From Roseivirga pacifica (GTDB lineage Bacteria; Bacteroidota; Bacteroidia; Cytophagales; Cyclobacteriaceae), in NCBI RefSeq assembly GCF_900111145.1, contig NZ_FOIR01000002.1, forward strand, positions 682,001 to 746,000: DNA of 64,000 bases. Reading direction: 5' to 3'. The position numbers and the translations under genes are program-made. The notes beneath the pieces were generated by a model that searched no databases, had not been told where the DNA came from, and saw only the letters and a program-made list of their open reading frames with translations. Below are positions 1 to 8,711 of this stretch, piece by piece; the stretch's first letter is position 1, and every line of letters begins with the position of its first letter.

Positions 1-1
1 T

Positions 2-1393
2 GGTAGTTTAACTAGACGCAGACAAGAAGTAGGGCGTGGTATGCGTTTGTGTGTTGATAAACGTGGAGTCCGTCAAGATTTTGAGTTGGTTGGCGACCAG
101 GTACATGAATTGAATAAGCTTACTGTAATTGCTTCAGAGAGCTATGAAGCCTTTGCCAAAGGATTACAGAAAGAAATAGCCGAAACGCTCAAAGAGCGCC
201 CACAAAAAGCAGAAGTAAAATACTTTGTGAGTAAGCTTGTTACCAACGAGCAAGGGGATGAATTACGCCTTTCAGAGGATGATGCTAAGAAGCTACAGTT
301 CAAACTTATTGTAAGTGAAATAATTGACGAAGATTACAAGATTACCCCTAAAGGGAAAGAACTGATTGAGCAAGGCAAAGTTCCTTTACCCGAAAAGCTT
401 GCCCCCTTCAAAGAATCTGTTTGCAAACTACTACAGACCATTTATACAGGTACTGAGTTCAAGCCCGAAGATGAACGTGAAACAGTAAGTCTAAACACCA
501 ATAAGAATTTTGCTAAGAAAGAGTTTCAGGCACTTTGGGAAAAGATTAACCTAAAGACCATTTATGAAGTACAGTTTGATACTGAGCAGCTTATTCAGGA
601 TGCTAAAGTCAAAATAGATGCTCAGCTCAACATTGGCGACCGTGTATATGAAGTAAAGACAGGAGAATTAGAAGATGGTACTGCGGAGCAGATGAAGGAA
701 GGTAGTTTGGTACGTGAGTCCAAACGCCAATACATGAAGCTCAAGAATGATTTGTATTCCAATACGGTTTATGATGTTGTTGGTGAAATAGAAGTACAAA
801 CCAACCTCACTCGCAGAACCATTGTAGAGGTACTCAAGAAGATTAAGCAAGAGAAGTTCTTGCTTATACGTAAGAACCCGGAAGAGTTTATTGGCATATG
901 CAGCAAGCTGATTAATGAAGTAAAAGCAAGTCTAATTATTGATCACATTACCTATCATAAAACCGAAGAAAGGCATGATGCCAAAACCGTGTTTACCAAT
1001 GATAAGTTTGCATTGCGCAAGTCCGAATTACTCAAAAAGCACATTTACGACTTCCTTACTTCCGACTCTAAGATTGAATCAGACTTTGCTACTGCATTAG
1101 AAAACAGCACCGAAGTTGTGGTCTATGCCAAGCTTCCCAAAAGCTTTTATGTGTCCACACCAGTAGCCAACTACAGTCCTGATTGGGCAATTGTATTCGA
1201 TAAAGACAAAGTGCGCCATATCTACTTTGTAGCTGAGACCAAAGGATCTGATTCGGATATGGACTTGCGAGAAATAGAGAAACTAAAAATCCATTGTGCC
1301 ACAGAACACTTCAAAGAAATAAGCGGAGCAGAAGTGAAATTTGAGAAAGTAAGTAGCTACGAGAAACTAATGAACATTGTACAACTGAATTAA
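2..1393 (+). CDS. Type III restriction endonuclease subunit Res, C-terminal part (5' end outside window)
   Basis: This is the restriction (helicase-nuclease) subunit of a type III restriction-modification system, which translocates on DNA and cuts when two head-to-head unmodified sites are found. The reading frame is open from base 2, so the ATG at 41 is internal. The first visible residues contain QEVGRGMRL, the helicase motif VI expected late in the SF2 motor. The C-terminus carries a PD-(D/E)XK nuclease core typical of Res: PDWAIVF near base 1175 followed by VAETKG near 1231. About 463 residues are visible out of the roughly 900-1000 usual for the family. The next gene starts 9 bases later on the same strand, so this is part of an operon. 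A Mod methyltransferase is expected upstream but lies outside the window. The family call is firm; substrate site unknown. Confidence 0.92.
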   Translation, partial: GSLTRRRQEVGRGMRLCVDKRGVRQDFELVGDQVHELNKLTVIASESYEAFAKGLQKEIAETLKERPQKAEVKYFVSKLVTNEQGDELRLSEDDAKKLQFKLIVSEIIDEDYKITPKGKELIEQGKVPLPEKLAPFKESVCKLLQTIYTGTEFKPEDERETVSLNTNKNFAKKEFQALWEKINLKTIYEVQFDTEQLIQDAKVKIDAQLNIGDRVYEVKTGELEDGTAEQMKEGSLVRESKRQYMKLKNDLYSNTVYDVVGEIEVQTNLTRRTIVEVLKKIKQEKFLLIRKNPEEFIGICSKLINEVKASLIIDHITYHKTEERHDAKTVFTNDKFALRKSELLKKHIYDFLTSDSKIESDFATALENSTEVVVYAKLPKSFYVSTPVANYSPDWAIVFDKDKVRHIYFVAETKGSDSDMDLREIEKLKIHCATEHFKEISGAEVKFEKVSSYEKLMNIVQLN

Positions 1394-1402
1394 ATAAACC
1401 AC

Positions 1403-3346
1403 ATGGCAAAGCTGATTGAAGTAGAAGAAAGAGACATTGACTTTATTTTTGGCAAGAATAAGCCCTATCGCTTAGATGTTTACCAGCGTGACTACCGTTG
1501 GAGTGATGATAAGGACTATAAAATAGTATCACAGTTATTGTGGGATATTGAACTTCGTTTTGAGAATAACCTGAAAGTCAATAAAAGAAGTAGCACTATG
1601 GACTTGGCAGCTATTCTAAATGATGTCAGAACCAATTTCAAAGCCTACTTTTTGAATACCATTATGCTCAACGAGCAAGATGGAGATATTTTTATTGTTG
1701 ATGGTCAACAAAGGCTAACCACAATACTTCTCATTCTTATTAAGCTTCTGCACCTTGGCAAAGCCAATGACACCAACGGAATGAACATTGATAAACTGTT
1801 GGGAGAGAAAATTTATGAAGAAGACAAAGCAGGCAAGAAGCACTTTAAAATATCGAATAAGGATAGAAACAAGATCATTCAAAAGATTTTTGAGTCCACC
1901 CCTATCCAGGACGATGACATAAAGAATATTACTCAGTTCAACTTGGTTGCCAATTATGATATCATTTCAAAATACTTTGATAAATACTTTAGCAAGAAGG
2001 ATGGTGGTTTCGATATAATCAAATACAACTATTACATGTACAACCTCACTGAGAAGGTTTTAATCATTGAACAGGTCATAAAGCATAAAGAAGACGTGGC
2101 TATGATTTTTGAAACTGCCAATGACCGTGGGAAGGAATTGGAGCCACATGAAGTTCTAAAGGGGATGCTTCTCGGAGTTTTAGATACCTCTGCCAAAGAA
2201 GAATGTAATGCTATTTGGAATGATGCACTTTCTACCTTTTTCAACTTAGATGAAAACTACAAGAGTGTAGATGAGTTCTTCAGAACCTACTTCCGCGCTA
2301 AATACGCTGATAAAAAGAGCCAATACGACTCATTCGCAGGGAAATACCACAAAAACCTTTTGTCAAACGATAAGATTATTAACGACCTTGATAGAACAAC
2401 ACCATCTAAGATTGAAAATTTTATTAAAAATGAATTTGTTTACTTCTACAAGACTTTCTTAGAGATCATTAAAACAGCAAAAGACGAATCAAATATTTAC
2501 TTAGCGTCAAACTATGCAAATGAACGTGGACAACAGGTCCTTTTGATGTTATCAGCACTCAACTATAATGATGATGAGAAAGAACAGAAAATAGAGTTAA
2601 TAGCTAAAAAAGTTGATCAGTTCTATACCATTGCACGACTTATCGGTGTCTATGACTCTAATGAGCAACAAAAGGAATATCATAATATTAATCGAGAAAT
2701 ACGTGGTAAAAGCATGGTTGAAATTGAAACAATATTCAATCAAATTATCGTTCGTCATTTAAATGAAAGGGATATTCCAATAAAGTCATTGGAAGAAGTT
2801 TTCCAATACAAATATTTCAGTTCTGCAGGAAATGACGGAAGGTTTACAAAGTATGTTTTAGCTCGTATTGACTACTTCTTAGCAGAGCTTCTTAATGAAC
2901 AATCATTTGCTAAACAGGAAAAACTCTTTGTAATTACCCATAGTGGAAGTAAGCCTGTCAATGGATTTCATACGGAGCACATGTTTTCGTACAACGAGAT
3001 AATCATGGCTCAATTCACGAATGATGAAGGTGAATATGATGAAAAGCTTTTCCTTGACCAAAGAAACAGACTTGGTGGATTATTACTTCTAAAAGGCAAT
3101 GAAAATATCAGGACAAGCAATTGGGTTTATAAGAAGAAGAAAAACTCATATCAGAATAGCGGCTTTATCTGGAACAGGATTTTGACCAATTCTATAAATC
3201 CAGCTTCAATAAACAGTTGTAATCACCCCATAAAAAATAAATTCAAAAGCTACGAACCTGATGATCAAGGATTATTAGATATGACTGCCATTGACGAGCG
3301 TCAGGAGCTAATATTTGAGATTATTAAAGAGATTTATAACGATTAA
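1403..3346 (+). CDS. DUF262/DUF1524 (GmrSD-like) nuclease, fused form
   Basis: The protein has an N-terminal DUF262 ParB-like domain (GmrS type) and a C-terminal DUF1524 HNH-like nuclease domain (GmrD type). DUF262 is marked by YQRDYRW near residue 27 and the signature VDGQQRLTT near residues 96-104. DUF1524 is marked by FHTEHMF near residue 522, RNRLGGLLLL near 554 and a NENIRTSN segment. Related GmrSD proteins are type IV enzymes that cleave modified (glucosylated hydroxymethylcytosine) phage DNA using NTP; this specificity is family knowledge and is not shown here. It lies 9 bases after res and 12 bases before the helicase gene, so it is almost surely co-transcribed with both. Finding a modification-dependent type nuclease between type III genes is the odd part of this locus. 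The 647-residue length fits fused GmrSD proteins. Confidence 0.85.
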   Translation: MAKLIEVEERDIDFIFGKNKPYRLDVYQRDYRWSDDKDYKIVSQLLWDIELRFENNLKVNKRSSTMDLAAILNDVRTNFKAYFLNTIMLNEQDGDIFIVDGQQRLTTILLILIKLLHLGKANDTNGMNIDKLLGEKIYEEDKAGKKHFKISNKDRNKIIQKIFESTPIQDDDIKNITQFNLVANYDIISKYFDKYFSKKDGGFDIIKYNYYMYNLTEKVLIIEQVIKHKEDVAMIFETANDRGKELEPHEVLKGMLLGVLDTSAKEECNAIWNDALSTFFNLDENYKSVDEFFRTYFRAKYADKKSQYDSFAGKYHKNLLSNDKIINDLDRTTPSKIENFIKNEFVYFYKTFLEIIKTAKDESNIYLASNYANERGQQVLLMLSALNYNDDEKEQKIELIAKKVDQFYTIARLIGVYDSNEQQKEYHNINREIRGKSMVEIETIFNQIIVRHLNERDIPIKSLEEVFQYKYFSSAGNDGRFTKYVLARIDYFLAELLNEQSFAKQEKLFVITHSGSKPVNGFHTEHMFSYNEIIMAQFTNDEGEYDEKLFLDQRNRLGGLLLLKGNENIRTSNWVYKKKKNSYQNSGFIWNRILTNSINPASINSCNHPIKNKFKSYEPDDQGLLDMTAIDERQELIFEIIKEIYND

Positions 3347-3358
3347 ACACTAGAGTGC

Positions 3359-6300
3359 ATGAAGCTAATCGATAATGTAAGCACTCGTTTAGGAGAAGAC
3401 TTAAAAGAGAATATTCATAAGGGAGATAAACTCAGTATTGCAGCGTCTTCCTTTTCTATCTACGCCTTTGAAGAACTTCGAAAAGAACTGGGAAAGATTG
3501 ATGAGCTGAGGTTTGTCTTCAGCTCCCCTACTCTAATTGAAGAAAAGTTTCAAAAGGTAAGTCGGCAATTTTACATACCTCATATTTACAAAGAAGAAGA
3601 GCTATGTGGTGGTGAATTTGAACTTCGGTTGCGTAACAAACTCAATCAAAGAGCTATTGCAAAGGAGTGTTCAAAATGGGTCTCAGAAAAAGTTACCTTT
3701 AAAAGTAACAAGCATTCAAACCGCCCTATTACTGGTTTAATACATGTTAATAAGGCAGACAACACCGATGTGGCTTATGCCAACATTGATGGCTTTACTA
3801 CTTCAGATCTTGGTTCTACACCAAAAGGTGGATTTCCAGTTCTTGTCCAAAAGAATGCATATCCAAATAGTGAAGCTTTTCTCGAATGGTTCAACCAAAT
3901 ATGGGAGAACCAGCAAGATCTAGTTGATGTAACAGAAAAAGTTCAGAGCTACTTTGAGAACGCCTTTAAAGAAAATAGCCCGGAGTTTATTTATTTCATT
4001 ACGCTATACAACATCTTCAATGATTTTCTTGAAGATATGTCTCTAGACAACCTCCCTGACGATCAGATAGGCTTTAAAGACACAGTTGTTTGGGACAAGC
4101 TGTTTAATTTCCAGAAGGACGCTGTTATTGGAGCAATCAATAAACTAGAGAAGTATGGTGGTTGCGTTCTAGCAGACAGCGTGGGACTTGGTAAAACATT
4201 CTCCGCATTAGGAGTTATCAAGTACTATGAAATGAGGAATAAGGATGTCCTAGTTCTATGTCCAAAAAAACTTGAAGCCAACTGGAATACGTTCAGACAC
4301 AATGACAAGGACAATATCCTAGCAGCGGACAGGTTTAGGTTTGATGTGCTTTTTCATACAGATATGTCGCGCAATTCCGGGACAAGTAATGGCAGAAATT
4401 TAGCCAATGTTAATTGGGGTAATTATGGACTAATTGTAATAGACGAATCACATAATTTTAGAAACAATAATGCCGCAGAAGGGAAGGAAAATAGATACCA
4501 AGCTCTGATGAGAAAAGTGGTTAAAGAGGGTATTAAAACAAAAGTCTTAATGCTTTCGGCAACCCCCGTGAATAATCGTTTCAATGACTTGAAGAATCAA
4601 CTTGCTTTGGCTTACGAAGGTGAGCCAGAAGAAATGGATAAGAAGCTTGATACCCAAATTGGTATTGAAAATATATTCAGAAGAGCACAAAGATCCTTTA
4701 ATGAATGGAGCAGATATGAACCGGAACGAAGAACGACCGATGTCCTTTTGGATATGCTTGATTTCGATTTCTTTGAGATACTGGACTCCTTAACAATTGC
4801 ACGATCAAGAAAGCACATTACAACCTATTACGATACAAAAGACATAGGTAAGTTTCCGGATAGAAACCCTCCTCAGTCAATAAGATCTAAGCTGACACTA
4901 GATGGTTCGATTACATACACTGAAATAGCTGAAAACCTCAATTTCCTAAATTTATCAATTTACTCACCTCTACATTATGTACTTGACAGCAAGCGACAGT
5001 TTTATGCTAATTTATATGATAAGGATGTGAGATCTGGTGGAGGAAGGTTAAAGCAGACCGATAGAGAATCAAGCTTACTGATTCTCATGAGAATTAACCT
5101 ACTCAAAAGGCTAGAGAGCAGTGTTGACTCTTTCAGGATTACTCTTGAAGGTATCCTTGAGCAAGTTGAAAGTGCCTTAAAAGCCATTGATGATGGAGTA
5201 GAGCATTATAAAGGAACGCACATTGATATCGATGATGAGAACTTAGACTGGGAGCCAAACCTAGGCGATGAAGGAGTATTCGGAAAGAAAATCAAAGTCC
5301 ATGTAGCTCATATGGACACTGTAAGATGGCGCGAAGATTTAGTAAATGATCAAGAGATTTTAACTTCTCTTTGGAATAAAGTAATAGATGTTAGAGGTGA
5401 TCATGACGCTAAGTTGCAAGATCTTATTTCTCTCCTTCTAGGGAAGGTTGATTCCCCGTTTAATATAGACAATAAAAAGGCAATAATATTCACAGCCTTT
5501 GCCGATACAGCCAATTATCTATATGAACAACTTCAGCCACTTTTAAAGAACAGGTATGGTTTTCATTCAGCACTTGTTACCGGATCAAAGAAAATATCAA
5601 GTTCAAGCGCCATACCTAAAGACTTAAATACAATCCTCACCTGCTTCTCTCCAATCTCCAAAAGTAAAGAACTCCTTTTCCCTCATATTAAGGATAGTAT
5701 TGAGTTGCTAATAGGAACGGATTGTATCTCAGAAGGACAAAATTTGCAAGACTGCGATTTCCTCATCAATTATGATATTCATTGGAATCCGGTGAGGATA
5801 ATACAACGCTTCGGAAGAGTTGATAGAATTGGATCTAAGAATGATTCAATTACCATGGTCAATTTCTGGCCTGATATGGAATTGGACTCTTACATCAACT
5901 TGAAACAACGCGTGGAAAGCCGAATGGCAATTACTGATATGACTGCCACTGGTGACGATAATATTTTAGATAGTAATTCTAGAGACCTTGATTACCGAAA
6001 GTCACAACTAAAGAAATTACAAACCGAAGTTATTGACTTAGAAGACTTAAGGGAAGGTGTTAGTATTACCGACTTGGGTTTAAATGATTTCAGAATTGAC
6101 TTATCGAATTATATCAAAGAATACGGAGAACTTAAACATATTCCAGAAGGGTTGCATGCTGTTGTCCCTTCAACTCCTATTCTAGAACCTGGTGTTGCTT
6201 ACGTTTTGAAAAATGTGAATACAACAGTAAATATTGACAAACTGAATCGACTACATCCATATTACTTAGTGTATTTAACGAATGAGGGTCAAGTATTCTT

Positions 6301-6586
6301 AAACCATGTAGAATCCAAAAAGACTCTTGATGCTATGCGTATGTTATGCAAAGGGGTTCATGAACCAATACAAGAACTATGCGCTCAATTGTCAAAAGAA
6401 ACAGATGATTATTATGACATGAGTTTCTATTCTAAACTCTTGAAAAAGAGCATTTCGACCATTCTTAAAACTGAAGAAGACAAGGAAGTACTTAGCTTAT
6501 TCAAAACAGGCGGTACAACCGCACTTCAAGACAAGTTCAAAGGAATTGAAGACTTTAAATTGATATCTTTCTTGATCATTAAGTAA
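3359..6586 (+). CDS. SNF2-type helicase with PLD-like N-terminal domain
   Basis: A large superfamily 2 DNA translocase. The N-terminal ~200 residues resemble the phospholipase D-like domain often fused to such helicases (GDKLSIAASSFS near residue 21, then a DGFTTSDLG segment near 147), but the canonical HxK...GS pattern looks degenerate. The motor follows: Walker A GLGKT near residue 277, Walker B DESHNF near 362, motif III LSATP near 400, and in the second RecA domain GTDCISEGQNLQ with motif VI QRFGRVDRIGS near 817-827. The stop codon shares one base with the ATG of the next gene (TAATG), so translation of the two is probably coupled. Helicases of this kind accompany restriction and DISARM-like systems; the exact role here is inference. 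Length 1075 residues and intact motifs suggest a working ATPase. Confidence 0.85.
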   Translation: MKLIDNVSTRLGEDLKENIHKGDKLSIAASSFSIYAFEELRKELGKIDELRFVFSSPTLIEEKFQKVSRQFYIPHIYKEEELCGGEFELRLRNKLNQRAIAKECSKWVSEKVTFKSNKHSNRPITGLIHVNKADNTDVAYANIDGFTTSDLGSTPKGGFPVLVQKNAYPNSEAFLEWFNQIWENQQDLVDVTEKVQSYFENAFKENSPEFIYFITLYNIFNDFLEDMSLDNLPDDQIGFKDTVVWDKLFNFQKDAVIGAINKLEKYGGCVLADSVGLGKTFSALGVIKYYEMRNKDVLVLCPKKLEANWNTFRHNDKDNILAADRFRFDVLFHTDMSRNSGTSNGRNLANVNWGNYGLIVIDESHNFRNNNAAEGKENRYQALMRKVVKEGIKTKVLMLSATPVNNRFNDLKNQLALAYEGEPEEMDKKLDTQIGIENIFRRAQRSFNEWSRYEPERRTTDVLLDMLDFDFFEILDSLTIARSRKHITTYYDTKDIGKFPDRNPPQSIRSKLTLDGSITYTEIAENLNFLNLSIYSPLHYVLDSKRQFYANLYDKDVRSGGGRLKQTDRESSLLILMRINLLKRLESSVDSFRITLEGILEQVESALKAIDDGVEHYKGTHIDIDDENLDWEPNLGDEGVFGKKIKVHVAHMDTVRWREDLVNDQEILTSLWNKVIDVRGDHDAKLQDLISLLLGKVDSPFNIDNKKAIIFTAFADTANYLYEQLQPLLKNRYGFHSALVTGSKKISSSSAIPKDLNTILTCFSPISKSKELLFPHIKDSIELLIGTDCISEGQNLQDCDFLINYDIHWNPVRIIQRFGRVDRIGSKNDSITMVNFWPDMELDSYINLKQRVESRMAITDMTATGDDNILDSNSRDLDYRKSQLKKLQTEVIDLEDLREGVSITDLGLNDFRIDLSNYIKEYGELKHIPEGLHAVVPSTPILEPGVAYVLKNVNTTVNIDKLNRLHPYYLVYLTNEGQVFLNHVESKKTLDAMRMLCKGVHEPIQELCAQLSKETDDYYDMSFYSKLLKKSISTILKTEEDKEVLSLFKTGGTTALQDKFKGIEDFKLISFLIIK

Positions 6587-7233
6587 TGCACACATTTGAT
6601 CTACCCAAAAGGACTTATGTAGATAGAGTAATACCAAAGAACTCTTTCGACTCCTATTGTACTAATAAGCAAAAGCAAGATTTCACAAAACTGATATCTA
6701 AGATTACTTGGCTCAACAAGATCTCAAAGCAAACCACCAATTTAGGAAGTGAGGATATTGAGGAAATTCAGGTTTTCAATGTTGAGCTCAAAGTGAATGA
6801 AGGAGTTCAACATCTTCTAGATGTAATTGACAAAGCTATTCCCTACCCCATAATTTTCATTGTTGAGCACCCGGAAAAGCTATTTGTCTCAACGAGTCAA
6901 AAACATTTACATCCGACAAAACCAGATACTAGCGTTATCGATCATACGATAGCTAAAACTATTCAAACTATAAGTGAAATCACTATTCAGTTGACGGGTT
7001 CTCTTGATCAAGTATATAAGTCCATCTACAACTCACTGAGTTCTATCTCATCAGTTGGCAAAAATATTGAGACTGTCATTGATTTTGAGCAAAAAAAAGC
7101 GAGGCTAGAAAAGGAAATCAGTACACTCAAAGGCAAGATATCGAGAGAGAAGCAATTCAACCGCAGATTAGAGTATAATCAGCTACTCAATACTGCAAAG
7201 CAAGAACTCGAAATCCTATTGGGGTCTCAATAA
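6586..7233 (+). CDS. DUF4391 domain protein
   Basis: The start FDLPKRTYVDRVIPK and the following ITWLNKISKQTTN segment match the DUF4391 family, small proteins commonly found beside SNF2 helicases and type III restriction-modification genes. Their biochemical function is unknown to me. The last 45 residues are charged and probably coiled coil (region around 160-210, rich in K/E with heptad-like leucines), which would suit a partner-binding role. The ATG overlaps the helicase stop by one base, which argues for a fixed stoichiometry with the helicase. It is the last gene of the operon; a long AT-rich non-coding stretch follows. Family call fairly sure, function not. Confidence 0.8.
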   Translation: MHTFDLPKRTYVDRVIPKNSFDSYCTNKQKQDFTKLISKITWLNKISKQTTNLGSEDIEEIQVFNVELKVNEGVQHLLDVIDKAIPYPIIFIVEHPEKLFVSTSQKHLHPTKPDTSVIDHTIAKTIQTISEITIQLTGSLDQVYKSIYNSLSSISSVGKNIETVIDFEQKKARLEKEISTLKGKISREKQFNRRLEYNQLLNTAKQELEILLGSQ

Positions 7234-7747
7234 GACCTGCCATTATACAAAGAGTTAAATGATATTCTGGATGTATACATTCTATTCTGATGATAGGCGA
7301 AAAAAAATCAGAGGATATTAGCTGATACGCTAATGGATTTGAAGTCTTGTACGATGCCCCAGCACCTGTTTAGTAAGAACACATCCTAGTGTCTTAAAAG
7401 GCAATGTATTTTATTCTATAATATTCACAAATATATTCTCAAACGTGTTTAACAGTATATTATCCAAAATAAGGATAATGAAATGTATGGGTTTATAAAT
7501 CATGACTACACATGACCAGAGCATATGATACATTATTAAGACTAAATAACAATAATTATTTCCTTATCATCCCATGGTTGCGAGCCTATTCAAAACTAAA
7601 TTTCATTTAAATCACCTCGGTAACACTATTACTATCATATACAGAATAAAATTTCATCAAACAATTTATAATCAATTACTTACAAAGTAATAATGATTTG
7701 CATAAGTCATTCCACAGTTCTAGGTTTATAACAAAAACAATTTAATC
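7234..7747. other. AT-rich non-coding gap after the defence operon
   Basis: No credible gene of any length is visible on either strand. The stretch is clearly more AT-rich than the surrounding genes. It contains one small palindrome (TTATCC, seven bases, GGATAA near 7464-7482). No transposase remnant, tRNA or classical terminator is visible. It could hold the end of the defence island and the promoter of the broken gene that follows. Confidence 0.5.
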
Positions 7748-8002
7748 ATGAACCTAGAAACAATAGAAAGTCAGGACTATTTACAAACGATTCTTTCATT
7801 ACAAAATGAATCCGTCATATTATCAATTAGAGACTTAAGATTTGATTCAGAATGGATATGTTTTACAAAACAACTTAGTCTTCAAAACGCTCTACTAAAC
7901 AAGAAACACTTAAGCAATCACTCAGATCTAGATAATAAAGATCTTTTAAAACTAATGAGTGCCGATGAGGTGGCTTTCGTTTTAATGATGAAAACCAGCT
8001 AA
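7748..8002 (+). pseudogene. 5' part of a frameshifted gene of unknown function
   Basis: This 84-codon frame reads well until about SADEVAF and then ends in a short unrelated tail (VLMMKTS). At that point the neighbouring frame becomes open and continues for 160 codons without a stop. Inserting one base near 7976-7979 (turning TTCGTTTT into TTC CGT TTT) would join the two into one ~235-residue protein reading ...DEVAFRFNDEN.... I do not recognise the family. The protein is acidic, leucine-rich and without signal peptide or membrane segment. It may be a decayed cargo gene of the defence island, a real frameshift (programmed or phase-variable), or a sequencing error; there is no long homopolymer at the junction. 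Confidence 0.5.
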
Positions 8003-8454
8003 ATGATGCAGTATATTATGCACAAAACCTGTATCTCGAACCATGCATAGAAGATGTAAAGTTCTATTTTATGAACGAACGTGAAGTCATTTCTGGTATA
8101 GACTTTTATGATTATGAACTAAGTAGAAAAATCATAATCGAAAAATACAAAACACCCGAAAAGAAAGATTTAATCAATACATTTTTCACTTTTTTCAAAA
8201 GATTCGCAATCTCACAATACGAAGAGCTCTCACTTAACTTCTTCGACAAAGAACAACTATGGCACTTCTTATCTTTTATTGAGCAAAATACCAGAATAAC
8301 TGATCAAAGCTCTGAAGATTACTTTTGGGCATTCAAAGTAGGTGTTAAGGAGCTTTTGAAAGCTCTTGATCTGGATGATGATTATGCTGAAGAATTAAAG
8401 GAGATTTTATCCGCAACAAACTTGAAATCTTTCACTAAAAGCTCAACCATCTAG
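7969..8454 (+). pseudogene. 3' part of the frameshifted gene of unknown function
   Basis: The frame is open from 7969, directly after a TGA at 7966-7968; its first internal ATG is at 8071. The segment between 7975 and 8071 (FRFNDENQLNDAV...) has normal protein-like composition, which is the main reason to treat this as the continuation of the gene starting at 7748 and not as an independent gene. The C-terminal half is helical and charged (KKDLINTFFTFFKR, LLKALDLDDDYAEELKE). No known domain is recognised. If the ATG at 8071 is used it would give a 127-residue product. Sits on the same strand as the defence operon and may once have belonged to the island. Confidence 0.5.
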
Positions 8455-8568
8455 ACATTGACCATGTCTATGTGATACATAATTGTACCTATTACCTTAA
8501 ATATACTTTATTATTAGATAGTTACACTTTTTCTATCGGGAAGTAATCCTTTTTCTATTACGCTAGCT

Positions 8569-8644
8569 TTAGCATCGCGCTAAGACCTCCAATGCAATCT
8601 GGCATTATTAACATTTATCTAATCAACCCAAGCGTGACGCTTGG
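8569..8644. repeat. Cluster of three short palindromes (REP-like)
   Basis: Three small hairpins follow one another: TTAGC/GCTAA at 8569-8583, AATGC/GCATT at 8591-8606, and a perfect 8+8 palindrome CCAAGCGT-G-ACGCTTGG at 8628-8644. They lie in the gap between the broken gene and the M13 peptidase. The arrangement resembles REP-type extragenic palindromes, but only one cluster occurs here, so the repetitive nature is inference. Confidence 0.4.
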
Positions 8645-8671
8645 ACCAGTTTTAATTATGAAAAGCCCAAC

Positions 8672-8703
8672 AAAAAAGGATTGAGTCCCCTCAATCCTTT
8701 TTC
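8672..8703 (-). terminator. Rho-independent terminator of the M13 peptidase gene
   Basis: A 12-bp stem (AAAAGGATTGAG with CTCAATCCTTTT, loop TCCC) lies 9 bases past the stop of the peptidase gene. Read on the minus strand it is followed by a T run. Both flanks are A/T runs, so it may work in both directions. Confidence 0.75.
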
Positions 8704-8711
8704 CCTTTCCT

